A DNA stretch of 64,000 nt from Capronia americana (Eukaryota; Ascomycota; Eurotiomycetes; Chaetothyriales; Herpotrichiellaceae). The notes under the pieces are model-generated. The model was not told where the DNA came from. It did not search any database and saw only the letters and a list, made by a program, of their open reading frames with translations. This document shows, piece by piece, positions 32,804 through 43,765 of the stretch (its first letter is position 1; each line of letters starts with the position of its first letter). Position numbers and translations under genes: made by a program. Location of the stretch: the NCBI GenBank assembly GCA_016110215.1, contig JADWQD010000005.1, forward strand, positions 992,001 through 1,056,000, given 5' to 3'.

Positions 32804-33750
32804 GCTGAATTGTCGAATTGGATGGATACGATACAAGTATTAATGTGAGGAGAATGATCTCAATCAATGCGTAGGTAGAAGGGTAGGTAGGTAAGTCCTT
32901 AATCTTACGATGGGATCGAAATATAAAATCCAAGGTAAGGAATTAATTGGAGCAGAGCAGAATAGAGCAAAAGCCTGCGTACTGTGGATTGGATTGTATG
33001 CTGAATGATTAAACATACATCAACTAGCACCATAAGGCTCGACATAATATGTCTGCCACCCTGAGAAGCATACCATACTGTGTAGTTTGTCAGCGTCCAG
33101 CGCGGCGTGTGAACCGGCTCAGCAACGTACCTTGACGGTATCCTATACGAGTATTCGTAGTAGATCGTTCGTGTCATACGGGAGTTAGTCAGTATCCTGA
33201 TCTTCTCGCGTTAATCGTATTTTCCCTTCCTCCAACTGACTGGCCCGGGCCATCCTATTGATCAATACAAGTGAGTTCCTCATAGGTACTTCGTACCCCG
33301 TGACCAATCAAACCGTCCAATCGGGGTGCACGCACGCCATGCAGGAGGCCGGATCAGGTAAGTCAAAGAGGGGCGGTGGTCGGCCCAGACTTTCCTATTG
33401 GTTGATCAGCAGGACGGGATGCCCACTTGCACACTCGCACATTTTACTCCGTAATGAATACGTCTTCCTTGCTCAGGATCTAGAATGGGGCTGGGCCAGA
33501 CCACGAGTATCGAGCCCACGTTAGGCTACCACAGGGGTCTGCGCCGTACTTCGTACGCGGTGTAATTAGTAAGGAAGACTGGTACATTTGCAAGCACGGA
33601 ATCGGGCCTGCCCAACATAATCGGCAGTGATAGATACTGTATAATCCGCCTGCGTAACACAGAGGAAAGACGGAAAGGAAAGAAGTAGGAGGAGGCAGAG
33701 CATATACCACATAGCACATACCGCTTCCTTTGCCCCAAGGTAAGCAAAAC
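32804..33750. other. Divergent promoter region of two GST genes, 947 bp
   Basis: Lies between the GST-like gene (minus) and the Ure2-type GST (plus). No gene recognised. The region carries several TAC/GTA-rich stretches and short AT-rich parts, and could be a shared regulatory region. Confidence 0.5.
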
Positions 33751-34637
33751 ATGACAAAATCCACCATGGCAAACTCAGCAGCCTTGTTGCCATCAATCAC
33801 GCTATACACGGCCGCCACGCCGAATGGGATCAAGATATCAATTGCGCTGGAAGTGTTAGGCTTGGTGAGTCAAGCGTCTCCTCCTCCTTCCGGCAATGCC
33901 ACGTTTGAAACGCCACTGACCTTGTGATTTAGCCCTACAAAGTTCATGCCCTCGACCTGTCCACCAACACGCAGAAAGAACCGTGGTTCCTCGAAATCAA
34001 CCCCAACGGCCGCATCCCCGCCATCACCGACACCAACACTAACACCAGCACCGGGCATCCGATCCGCATCTTCGAGTCCGGCGCCATCCTGTTGTACATC
34101 GCCGAAACGTACGATCCTGAGAATAAAATCTCCTACTCGAAAGGAACGCCCCAGTACTTCGAGACCCTAAGCTGGCTGTTTTGGCAAAATGCTGGCCTAG
34201 GCCCGATGCAAGGCCAGGCGAACCATTTCCGGCGGTATGCGCCTGAGAAGGAGCGGCACGGATACACTCTGGAGAGATATCAGGCCGAGACGAGGCGTTT
34301 GTACGGCGTGTTGGAGCGACATCTGAGTCAGCGTGGGGCAGGATCTTCGTCGTTCCTCGTGGGCGAAAAGGCCACGATTGCCGACTTTTCCGTCGTGAGT
34401 TGGGTGTTGTTTGCGGATTGGGCGGGCGTGGATATCACCGAGTTCCCGCATGTAAGGAATTGGGAGGAGAGGGTTTGTGCGATTTCGGGCGTGATTAGGG
34501 GAACCGAGGTGCCGGGGAGGATGTTGGATTTGAGGAGCATGACGGGGAGGGAGAAGGAGGAATATGCGCGGAGGGCGAGGAGTTGGATTGTTCCGGGGCA
34601 GGATCAGGCTGAAAATGGGGATGGGTGTAAACAGTAG
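33751..34637 (+). CDS. Ure2-type glutathione S-transferase
   Basis: Exons 33751-33864 and 33933-34637 (68 bp intron) give 272 aa. The thioredoxin fold shows ITLYTAATPNGIKISIALE, then KEPWFLEINPNGRIPAITD (cis-proline region) and the glutathione-binding ESGAILLYIAETY, which holds the conserved E-S pair. The helical domain contains GEKATIADFSVVSW. This is the Ure2p/nu-class-like pattern of fungal GSTs, usually with transferase or disulphide-bond reductase activity on glutathione adducts, in the cytosol. A second in-frame ATG follows at 33766. It is full length with no broken motif and is divergent from the other GST gene, so co-regulation under oxidative or xenobiotic stress is plausible. Confidence 0.92.
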
Positions 34638-36545
34638 GACGGAAGGACTGGCACAAAGCGGGTATGAGAGGACTGGTAGCTCTTAAGTTCGCAGCTTGTA
34701 TTGTACCAATTTCTTCAAACGCAGGGACTAAATTGGTGTTCGCAACATGGTGTCGTTCGCTAAGACCACAAATCGTATTCGGTGGTGCCCTGGAAATTAT
34801 GCAGGTGCAGACACCCATCGAGCATGGAGACACGAGTGCACATGCCGACAGCAGTGGACGGAATTGGATGCCCTAGGACTGCTCGAGTCGGAACGATCGA
34901 ATGAGTGTGTCCCTTCCCGTTCGGTCAAGAGGCATGAAATCGTGCATCGCTCCGCCATTCGGGCGGGTAGAAGCCTAGTTGTGGTATCTGTGTTGTCATT
35001 TTCGGAGCTGTGTAGGGAATGTTTAATAAGTATCTCTTCGTTGAATTTTGTTACTTTATCTAGGTAAGGAGCTGTGACAGGCTTTGCACTGACGTTCGAG
35101 TCGGTTTCAGGTTATCGTGCGGGCTGGCATCGACCCATGTGTTGCAGAGCGAGTCGGGGTCCACTTCTGGCAGCTTAGAGTCGTTAGGACTGACAGTCGC
35201 AGGGCGATCACAAATAGCTTGAGAAACACGTCTCGATGCTTCTCTCATGTCTTCGATAGACATGATGTTGATGATTGATATGGTGTGATGAATTCAGCAC
35301 AGTTGTGAATGACGGGTTCATACCACCTCCAAGTGGAACAAGAATATCTGGATCAAAGCTTCTTGGCGGCTAATATTCAGGCCGGGGAGTATCATAATGT
35401 GTAAACACGGATGGAACAGGATATGCTGTTCGTCAAAAGCAGGCCGACCAAGCGGGAAGCTTGGCTAAACAGATTGAATGCTGGAGGAACTAGATTTAGT
35501 TGAAGTGGACACCGCCCGTCCAGAAAATGATGATAGGAGTACTCCAATGGCGCCAGTGGTAGGTGGCAATAATTGTCATGACAGTAGAGGTCTCAAAAAC
35601 AGTCATAGTCAACCCGGCTGCGGTACAGCAAGGCATCCAAGTGGTTCATCACCTGAGTTGACAAGACGACAAGATCGACATAACAGGGAGTGAGTTACGC
35701 TATCAGGGTTCGATCAGTTATGTTTTTGTTGTCCATATCAGGCGCTGGCAAACCTGGCACGTTCACTGTTAGTGCCTTTCAAGGTTGTGAGTGTTTCTGG
35801 AGTGTGACATTCCGCCTCCGTTGTAGCATTCGCAGCAGCCGACCCCCAGATAAGTGCTTGTGAGCCAAGGACGCCTTTGCGTTAAAGGCATCGCTGGAAG
35901 TCGTCCGGGGTCACCACTCGAACCCGAATAAGAGAATTGTCTCTTTTCGCCGTGCTTATCTTTCTCTGGGTTGCAGGATCAAAACTTGCTTACATGACGC
36001 GCTGAAGATCGCACCATGAGAAGATTGGTGATGGTCCATCCAATGGCCAGTCGAAGTTGAGAGTTCGTGCGCGAAGTATCGGAAGCTCACATTGAAAGGA
36101 GCATAGGTAAAGCTGTGGTCAGTACAGAACTGGCCATTTTGGGTGGAGTATCGCTCATTAGAAACTCAGACAATCTGCAACAGGAGAATGCTGCCATCAG
36201 CCCCTGCATGAAGCGGCATTCTACTTACATTTCTTTGGTCGGCCATTGAGCATAGCCAGATTAGGCTCTCAGTAACTCAACAGATGAGACGCGAAAACGG
36301 GCGCTGATGATCTGGTGTTTCGGGCAATACGATGTAGATACACTGTAATATTGTGAGAGAGAGTCCGACTCTGGTGGTTCGGCGGAGTAAAGTTTTAGCG
36401 GGCTTGGCAACGTCATGTCGCAGCTGCAATGCACGCCTATGCTTGTCTGCGCCAGATAAACCACAAGCTGAGCTTCGTCGACTTACATCGCGATCTTATT
36501 TGGAGATATTCCCTGCAGTCGGCGTAAGAGCGCCGCATACACAGA
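34638..36545. other. Gene-free stretch, 1.9 kb
   Basis: No supported gene. The longest clean frames (for example 35060-35263 minus, 67 codons; 35478-35693 plus) show no motif. There is no obvious transposon end, long repeat or RNA gene. The last part should hold the VMA8 promoter. Confidence 0.5.
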
Positions 36546-37569
36546 ATGTCTTCAGGAGCAGGGGTAAGCGCATCCTGCGAAGTGAATCGTCGTACCTTTC
36601 TGACAGGGACAACAGCGAGAGGCCGTCTTTCCCACGCGGCAAGCGTTGGGCCAGATGAACAGCAAGTTGAAGGGAGCGCAGACCGGCCACAGCTTGCTCA
36701 AGAGAAAGAGTGAAGCTTTGACAAAGTGAGGTCGCGATGAGCCCAGAGGCCACCAGCTACTGACCTTGACCTAGGCGATTTCGAGGTGTGCACGAACGTC
36801 ATGCGAACTCTGGGCCACATGAAGCTGAACCCTTGCAGAGATCCTGAAGCGAATTGACGAAGCGAAGCGTAAAATGGGTCGAGTGATGCAGATTGCCGCC
36901 TTCTCCCTCGCCGAAGTATCGTATGCCGTCGGCGGAGACGTGGGCTACCAGATCCAAGAGTCTGTCAAGACCGCACGGTTCAGGATCAAGACCAAGCAAG
37001 AGAACGTATCCGGAGTCTTTCTGCCCCAGTTCGAAGGATACACCAAGGATGAGATCAATGATTTCGGCCTGACGGGTCTGGGTAAGGGAGGCCAACAGGT
37101 GCAGAGATGTCGAGAGACATACACTCGGGCGGTCGAGACATTGGTCGAGCTGGCCAGCTTACAGACTGCGTTCATGATCCTAGACGAGGTGATCAAAGTG
37201 GTGAACCGCAGAGGTACATCTTGTGATATCGAAGCTGGGAATGAAGCTAACCATGCCAGTCAATGCTATTGAGCACGTCATTATTCCCCGAACAGAGAAC
37301 ACCATCAAATGTGAGCTCATTCCAAACGCTGTATGATGCCACAGGCACTGACGCAATGTCCAGATATCAACTCGGAACTCGACGAGCTCGATCGTGAAGA
37401 GTTCTACAGACTGAAAAAAGTCTCGGGCAAGAAGCAGCGAGACCAAGCTGTTGCTGATGCGGAGATGAAGCGGAAGCGAGACGCAGAGAAAGGAAAGCCA
37501 GAGCAAGAGAATGGCGCAGAGGCGCAAGATGTCTTGGGTGATCGCGAGGATGAAGACATTATCTTCTGA
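36546..37569 (+). CDS. VMA8: V-type proton ATPase subunit D
   Basis: Exons 36546-36563, 36616-36725, 36775-36785, 36839-37213, 37260-37310, 37364-37569; 256 aa. It begins MSSGAG followed by REAVFPTRQALGQMNSKLKG and carries all family marks: LLKRKSEALTKRF, IDEAKRKMGRVMQIAAFSLA, the VSGVFLPQFE loop and the NAIEHVIIPR segment. Subunit D is the central rotor stalk of the V1 sector that couples ATP hydrolysis to proton pumping into vacuoles. The third exon is only 11 nt (KRFR plus part of E). The second exon has tandem acceptors: use of 36607 instead of 36616 would add Gly-Gln-Gln. Conservation favours 36616. The C-terminal 60 residues are Lys/Glu-rich. Confidence 0.95.
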
Positions 37570-37740
37570 TTTCATTTCACGACGAGGAGTTACTGCGGGT
37601 ATGGTGTACACTGGGAAGCCGACTCAACGCCCACCTTCCGTTTTGCGAGCCATGTCTGGGTATCGATAAATATAGCAGCCCTTTTGCTGCCCACATGAAA
37701 AGGCCATAACTTTTGCACGTCCCTTTTGAAGCAAATTCAT

Positions 37741-38568
37741 TCAAGCGCGCTGGTAGGTGACTCGGATGCCTTTCCCCTCGTCGCCCAGTTGCATGCCTGC
37801 CGTGGCTTCTTTGGCACTGATCGCTCCAGCTTCGGCCTCGTACTCGACGAAAGCGATTCCCTTGCGCCCGGGCACCATTCGAACCTCCTTGAACCCTTCG
37901 AACCGGCTGAATATCCTGCTCAGACCATCGGCATCGTAGCTGTCCGGGAGATCCCGCAGGAATAGAATCTTGTTGGGCGGAAGGTATTCGTCTGGGATAA
38001 TGGCCGCAGCGTTTGCGCCCGACGGCTTCAAGCCCGCACCCTTGGCTGCCTTCACCGGCCGTGCTGCCAGCCCTGCTCCTGCCGTGGCGTCAGCAGGTGC
38101 CGCCGCCGGCCTCTTCAGCATCTTCTGCTGTGTAGCCTCCAGCGCCTGTTTTCTCTCTTTCTCCGCCAGTCTCGCCCTCTTCCACTTTTCCAGCCCGGTC
38201 TCGCCATCCTCTTTCAGCACTGTAGCGTCCGACCTCGTGCGCGCAAAATCTAGCTGCATTGGTTTGTCGAATAACTCGAAGCCGTTGATTTCTTCGATCG
38301 CTTTGGCGGCGGAGTCAGCGTTGTCAAAAACGACGAACGCCTGGCCTTTCGCTTTCAGGTTCGTCTTTGCCACCAGATCGATAATGTTGCCGTACTCGGA
38401 GAAGATTTCGGAGAGGGCTGACTTCATCTGGTCGACTTTTATCCGTTCTTCGAGGTTCTTGACATAGACTCTAGAGAACACGGTTAGTGAGCGAGGGTTA
38501 CGACCTCCAGATGGATGTGCTGCAGAAACGTACGTTGAGGACGGCGCGTTCTGCATGGCGGTCGCCAT
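37741..38568 (-). CDS. U1A/U2B''-type small nuclear ribonucleoprotein (two RRMs)
   Basis: Exons 38568-38534 and 38470-37741 (63 bp intron) give 254 aa. RRM1 spans ~12-95 with RNP2 VYVKNL and RNP1 KGQAFVVF; an Ala/Lys-rich linker (~115-175) leads to RRM2 (~178-254) with ILFLRDLP and KGIAFVEY. This order and spacing are those of the SNF family, which covers U1A of the U1 snRNP and U2B'' of the U2 snRNP. Ascomycetes often have one such protein, so I do not choose between the two names. It acts in nuclear pre-mRNA splicing. It converges with VMA8 (171 bp) and is divergent from the next Zn2Cys6 gene (345 bp between starts). Confidence 0.9.
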   Translation of the reverse strand: MATAMQNAPSSTYVSAAHPSGGRNPRSLTVFSRVYVKNLEERIKVDQMKSALSEIFSEYGNIIDLVAKTNLKAKGQAFVVFDNADSAAKAIEEINGFELFDKPMQLDFARTRSDATVLKEDGETGLEKWKRARLAEKERKQALEATQQKMLKRPAAAPADATAGAGLAARPVKAAKGAGLKPSGANAAAIIPDEYLPPNKILFLRDLPDSYDADGLSRIFSRFEGFKEVRMVPGRKGIAFVEYEAEAGAISAKEATAGMQLGDEGKGIRVTYQRA

Positions 38569-38913
38569 GATGGCGGGCTTAGGCTGCTGAGTCCTGCTAC
38601 TCAATCTGCCTTGACGCTGGAAGGGAAGATCAGGGCAGTGTCACCAGGTGTGGTCGCTGGTCGCAATGAACATGCGATGGGAGGCAGGAATAGGCGTCGG
38701 CACGTGACCGTTGCTGCCACCCCGCCTCTTGTTTCGCAGGGGGCGCCACTTGGGGCTCGTCTGGACAAATACTCCTCCTGTCTCCTCCTTTCTTCTTCCC
38801 AAGCGCCTCGTACAAATTCAACTCGATGATAAATAAGCCACGAGTTTTCTCAAGACGCGATCTTGTCATGAGCTAGCCCACCACAACCTTCCCTGCTCCG
38901 GGTCACGTCCAAA

Positions 38914-40542
38914 ATGCGACATGAGCAGCCTCCAAGAGCAACACGGCCCAGAAAAGGTCGACTCGGTAGCAGGATCAAGAGCAACGGCGGCTGCCTGACA
39001 TGCAAGATTCGCAAGGTCAAGTGCGGGGAGGAGAAGCCAGCTTGCCTGCGGTGCTCGAGCACCGGACGGAAGTGTGATGGCTACGGCAACGACATCGACT
39101 CACCAGAACACACGCCAGGAGCGCCTACATCGTCTACGCTGGCCCATGTCGGATGCATTTCAAGCTACGCACACGCGAGTCGCCTCGAGATACAGGCCTT
39201 TGAATTCTTCATCAGCGACGTCCTGCCTGGCTTTTCGCGAATGGTCGATCAACACTTTTGGCATCAGTTCATTCCGCAACTCAGCCAATCCGACAGGATC
39301 ATCTGGGACGCCGTCAATGCCCTGTCGTGCCTCATTCGCCATCCTCAAATTTCGTGGCGCTGGCTTGTACCTGGAATGAAACCGTCTTCCGTGGCCGACG
39401 ACAATCACCGCTTGGCTGTGCAGTGGTATAACAAATCGCTGCGTGGCCTTCAGAAGCGGATGGCTCACGGCAGTATGTCGCTGGGTTTGCTCATGGTAAC
39501 CTGCCTACTGTACATCAGCATCGAGTGCCTTCAAGACAATCTCGATGGGGCAAATGTGCTGTATTATCGAGCCCTGTCTATGAATAATATACTGGCGGTG
39601 AAAGGCGCCAACAACAATGCAACTCCAGCGGCACGACACGGGGTATTGTTCGAAGGCACGGTCCAATCTCTGCTACGGCACATGTCCATCTCCAGAGAAT
39701 TTCCTGCTTCGCTGAGGAACATGAACAGTCGCGCCAACACGACCTTCAATTCTTTCTCGGAAATCAGAGAGGAGGGCTATTTGTTGCTTGACGAGGTGCA
39801 CCAATTTCTCGAACACATCGACGGGATAAGGTCGACGATGCCGAAATCCTGGCTTCCCGGACAGGACCTCCTAGAGTGGTGTGGGAGAGTGAGGACCCGA
39901 ATTCTTTTCTTGGAAGCAGCTGTGCAGGATTTGGTCAAAGATCGAGGAAAGACTATCGCCGATTGTCCTGATGAAGACGAGATCTACTCGAGTCTGATGT
40001 TGGCCTTCAACCACTTCTTCTTCGTGGTGTCGGCATCCGTGAGCATGTATGAGACAGCCCTGGACGAATTCATGCCTCAGTTTCGAGCAGTAATCACGTA
40101 CGCTCGTCGTGTGGTCGCAGTCCAACGAGCGAGATCTCGACGTCCAGTCTTTGTCTTTGAAACGCGCATCCTCCCTGCTCTTTTTTACGTCGCAATCAAA
40201 TGCCGCTATCCCGTCATCCGTCGAGAAGCAATTTGGTTACTTGAGAACGAGGCGCCTCGCATGGAGTATATTGCCAAAGCAGAAGGAATGGCTGCAGTGG
40301 CCAAGAGGGCTGTCGGAATTGAAGAAGCCGGTGGCGACGAGCGGGGCGTGTTTCGCTCCGACTGCCCTCCTGATAGAGTTGATTTGCTACCGGCTGAAGA
40401 CCATCGAATCCATCGAATGCAGTTGACCGAACTAATGGACCCAGAATCCGGGGAGCCGGTGCAGTTTCTGAGATATGGTATGTGGCGGCGAGAAGGCGAG
40501 GGTGGCGCCTGGACTCGAATCGAACATGTCGTCAAAATGTGA
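38914..40542 (+). CDS. Zn2Cys6 transcription factor
   Basis: Single exon, 542 aa. A basic N-terminus (RPRKGRLGSRIKS) precedes the zinc cluster C27-x2-C30-x6-C37-x6-C44-x2-C47-x6-C54 (CLTCKIRKVKCGEEKPAC). The remainder is the weakly conserved helical regulatory domain of the Fungal_trans_2 type, with MSLGLLMVTCLLYISIECLQ around residues 188-210. It would be a nuclear DNA-binding regulator. Targets are unknown; the neighbours are a splicing protein and a small membrane protein, so the context gives no hint. A complete gene with no sign of damage. Confidence 0.9.
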   Translation: MRHEQPPRATRPRKGRLGSRIKSNGGCLTCKIRKVKCGEEKPACLRCSSTGRKCDGYGNDIDSPEHTPGAPTSSTLAHVGCISSYAHASRLEIQAFEFFISDVLPGFSRMVDQHFWHQFIPQLSQSDRIIWDAVNALSCLIRHPQISWRWLVPGMKPSSVADDNHRLAVQWYNKSLRGLQKRMAHGSMSLGLLMVTCLLYISIECLQDNLDGANVLYYRALSMNNILAVKGANNNATPAARHGVLFEGTVQSLLRHMSISREFPASLRNMNSRANTTFNSFSEIREEGYLLLDEVHQFLEHIDGIRSTMPKSWLPGQDLLEWCGRVRTRILFLEAAVQDLVKDRGKTIADCPDEDEIYSSLMLAFNHFFFVVSASVSMYETALDEFMPQFRAVITYARRVVAVQRARSRRPVFVFETRILPALFYVAIKCRYPVIRREAIWLLENEAPRMEYIAKAEGMAAVAKRAVGIEEAGGDERGVFRSDCPPDRVDLLPAEDHRIHRMQLTELMDPESGEPVQFLRYGMWRREGEGGAWTRIEHVVKM

Positions 40543-40583
40543 AGCAAAGTCCAGTGGAACAGGTCTCCTTCGGCGAGAGATTG

Positions 40584-40799
40584 TCAGACTCTTTTCGACA
40601 TTCCAACTTCCATCATCAACCCCTCCACGTTTTTGTCCCTGACACTTCGCATGTATGTCACCTGCTCATCCGACATCTGGAATGGACGACTATCCGATTT
40701 CTTGAAGAACATCAGCCTATACATGGAATACCCGATCACCACCGACGCAGCAGCGCTGCAAATGATGATCAGGATCATCCCCTCGTGGCTTATCGCCAT
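40584..40799 (-). CDS. Small single-pass membrane protein, 71 aa
   Basis: ATG at 40799, single exon. One hydrophobic helix near residues 7-27 (GMILIIICSAAASVVIGYSM) is followed by a basic RLMFFKK stop-transfer segment and a hydrophilic tail with the pattern DEQVTYMRSVRDKN. I recall a similar tail (E-Q-x-x-Y-M-R-x-V-R-x-x-N) in other short uncharacterised fungal proteins, which is why I prefer ATG 40799 over the longer upstream frame. Function unknown. It lies only 41 bp from the end of the Zn2Cys6 gene in convergent orientation, so the 3' untranslated regions must overlap. Confidence 0.6.
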   Translation of the reverse strand: MAISHEGMILIIICSAAASVVIGYSMYRLMFFKKSDSRPFQMSDEQVTYMRSVRDKNVEGLMMEVGMSKRV

Positions 40800-42898
40800 G
40801 CTGGCTGATAATGAGCAATAACCGCGTCGTATACTGAGAGTTGCTGTTTCTTTGTTTCCGAGGGCCTCTGGCTCGGCTCTCAACACGGAGAAAGGAGAAG
40901 CAGATCGTAGACGAGCGAGGGAAGAAGTGGATGGTCGGGACGAAACTGATAGCCCTCCAGACAGAAGGCGATCCTTTTATATGAGCTCGTGAGCACAGGG
41001 CAGTCGAACCCTGGACCCTCGCTTGGTCCAGAATCTCTGCATTATCACGGCACCATCAACAACCTACGCAACGGTGCACCACTACTGGAGTTCTTTGCCC
41101 CATTCTGCTGGACTACCATGCTTCGTGAAGTACGACTTGGCCAAGAATATCTCAAGATAATGGTTGCTTCACGCAAGAGCTTCTGCTCCACAACCCGAAC
41201 ATGCCAGTCGCACGGCGCACTGTCGTTGATGCTGTCAAGGTATGCAATACTGTCCGAAACCCAGGGCCCGCTAGCAGTGCAATTTCTGTCCAGAGCCGCA
41301 TTTCGACCAATGCTACTGGCATTTGAGAAACACGTCAGCCCTCTGGAAACATAATGGCCTCCCTGGGCCGTGGCCCATCACTTCGACTATCGTTCAGCGG
41401 GCAATGTGACTACTACAAGCTACGGGCCGAAAGAAGCAGTCTTTCAATTGGCCATCGCAACGCAGGGGTGTCTCGGCATTGGGCGCCGAGTTTGAGATCC
41501 ACGCGCTTCGTCTCCACAATCCGAACAACCCTCTCAGATCGCGAGTTCGGCAGACTATCAATCTCAGCAGCTGCTCGGAGTCGAGCCTTTTCCTGAGTCA
41601 CAGTTTAATACTTGATCTAAGTACCAGGCTACCTCCTTTACAGCCCTCATCGTGGTATCCATACCGCAGTTTGTGCCTGTGCCTGGGCAGGCCTAGGTGC
41701 GAAGGTGCTGACGCTTGACCAGTTGCGGAATATGAAAGGGACACTCGGTGCATGGTCCTCATGTCACACGCAACAGCAAACGGCTGGCAACAGTGTCTCT
41801 GTGGGGAATGAGGTAAGTTCTCTCCAACTTCTTGAAGTAGTCGCACAACTCCTCTTCCAGTGCGAGGTTCTTTATCTCTCCCATCCCACCCTCAATCCCA
41901 TCAACCGGTTTTTCATGGTCATTTTGGAGCGAGACTGCGATGTCGCCGACGCCTCCGTCAAGACCTCCTGGCTCGATGTATGGTAGGCTCTATAAGTCTG
42001 GAAGGCTCCCTGGCGCAGGCAACAACGGTGAGAACGAAGGCGATAATGGCAATCCAGAAAAGTCGAGCACTGCGCACTGGTGCGGTTGTCTCGTCGAACT
42101 TGCAGGATGCCTTGTTGATGCTCATCGAAAACCCCCTTCGCGACGACGATGCGGTCTCTCGGGCGTTCAAAGTCCCGCAGATGTCGCTCAGAGGCTTTCA
42201 AATGCTGGCACCTGCCGCAGCTACGGTCGAATCTTCCGCTTCCGATGCTCTATATTGAACCGGGATTGGGTCGGATTGTCAGCGGACGTCGGAATCACCA
42301 ACGACAATGTCCGTCTTCAAGAAATCCCGGAGGCAATATATGACCAATGGTTGAATGTTTATACAAGTTCAGGACGGTCACACATTGGAATATTGTGATA
42401 CCTGAGTCATTACACTTCCGGCGCCGGTGGCCTTGCACACTGATATCAGGTCGCGCCTGTGCACCTTTAGAGAAGATATCAAGTCAGCTTCCCACACCTG
42501 CCACATTTGCAGTCTAACATTAGATATCAGCGTTCTGCTACCATCGCCGGTCGTGAAGATAACATGACCAGACAGATCCACGGTACTCGGAGAGGATCTA
42601 CCGTCGCGAGCGCGCTCGTTTCGCCATACCCCTCCTCTCCTCTCCTCTGCGAACTCGAAAGACAAAACATATCCGGACGTTTGAGCCAATTGCGGGGGGA
42701 AAAGCACGAAGCGCCGGCCCAGAGTCATGGGGACAAGTCCATGTACATGCCGTCTCACCACTTTCGACGGCAACGCTCATGCGGAAGCAGACATGAACGG
42801 ACTCGAACGAGGCTTCGACGGCAAGTACCTAATACGCGTAGAGTATGTAAATACCACACATAGGCCCACAACTTCACGATCACGGGGCGATCCATCAG

Positions 42899-42965
42899 GG
42901 TAGTAGGGCAGTAGAGCAGTAGAGCAGTAGAGCAGTAGGGAAGTCGGGTAGTAGGGCAGTAGAGC
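42899..42965. repeat. (GTAGAGCA)n-type imperfect minisatellite
   Basis: Repeated GTAG(A/G)GCA units with several variants (GTAGGGCA, GTAGAGCA, GTAGGGAA) over about 67 bp. Confidence 0.85.
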
Positions 42966-42987
42966 CTTATAGGAATCTTTGGTCATC

Positions 42988-43032
42988 CTACTTCCACTTC
43001 CACTTTCACTTCCACTTTCACTTTCACTTTCC
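42988..43032. repeat. (CTTYCA)n pyrimidine-rich microsatellite
   Basis: CACTTC and CACTTT units alternate for about 45 bp, giving a pure pyrimidine/CA tract. Confidence 0.8.
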
Positions 43033-43164
43033 TCTCTACTCCTACTCCTACGACTTGTCTTTCGCCCAGCCAGTCAAGCTCAACGCGAACGGAGAACCAT
43101 GCGTGCCATGCAAGCAGCTAGCTGCTCCTGCTACGCGTAGACCAAGGCCAGTCCTACCTACGTG

Positions 43165-43192
43165 CCTCCCTACCTACCTACCTACCTACGTC
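43165..43192. repeat. (CTAC)n microsatellite
   Basis: CCTCCCTACCTACCTACCTA: about five CTAC units in a row. Confidence 0.8.
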
Positions 43193-43261
43193 ACATGTCC
43201 TGTATCTGACCTTCCACCGAGCCCATTCTCCCAGATTCCCGCCCAATACCAGGTATATAGT

Positions 43262-43347
43262 AAAAAGTAAAAGTAAAAGTAACAAGTAAAAGTAACAAGT
43301 AAAAGTAACAAGTAAAAGTAACAAGTAAAAGTAACAAGTAAAAGTAA
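43262..43347. repeat. 13-bp minisatellite (AAGTAAAAGTAAC)n
   Basis: About six near-perfect copies of AAGTAAAAGTAAC in a row. The unit is itself made of AAGTA/AAAGTA parts, so it grew from a simpler repeat. Confidence 0.88.
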
Positions 43348-43765
43348 TCTCTTCCCTCCCTTCGTGTTGGCAAGTATACTCTCGTACTCTCGTACGAGAT
43401 GAGATCCCTATCCCGGCTTTGTCCCACCGGCTTTACAGTAAGACCACATGTTGTTCCCCCACGGACCGGGGGCGGCGGTCGGGTTGATTTCGGTCGGACC
43501 CATCTACAGTGCATACCTATAGGTAGTTCGGTTGTCTTCCCCGTGCCGCCCTAACATACCAACAATACCAACATAGAGTACCAAACATGGCCGTGATGAT
43601 GTTGTTTCGACGAAGAAAGTCGTTTTAACATTTACAATTCTGCCGATCCAGCATTCCCCCCTACAGAAGTTACCTTATGCGACCGACACCCACCCCTTTC
43701 GTAGTAAAAGCTAGCCTATCATGTCGTGTGCGTCCAATCGCATCACATCACATCCTATCATTCGC

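Larger units (their letters stand above)
40800..43765. other. Gene-poor, repeat-rich stretch, about 3 kb
   Basis: I find no complete gene. Short frames with natural-looking composition occur on both strands (plus 41705-41986 and 41860-42258; minus 41046-about 41380 without ATG; minus 41958-42170 with one hydrophobic helix), but they overlap each other, share no known motif and cannot be joined into one model. Simple repeats build up from 42899 to 43350. It may be decayed coding DNA. Confidence 0.45.

Noticed and set aside
35060..35263. 67-codon frame on the minus strand with an ATG
   Set aside because: No motif, no splice partner that extends it, no homologue recognised.
35920..35940. B-box-like GGGTTCGAG on the minus strand
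   Set aside because: The needed five-pair T-stem does not form and no other tRNA parts are present.
40996..41014. tRNA T-arm-like sequence on the minus strand
   Set aside because: The loop is eight bases instead of seven and no matching acceptor stem, D-arm or anticodon arm is nearby.
40989..41354. 121-codon frame on the plus strand
   Set aside because: The opposite strand has an equally open frame over the same bases, and neither shows a known motif.
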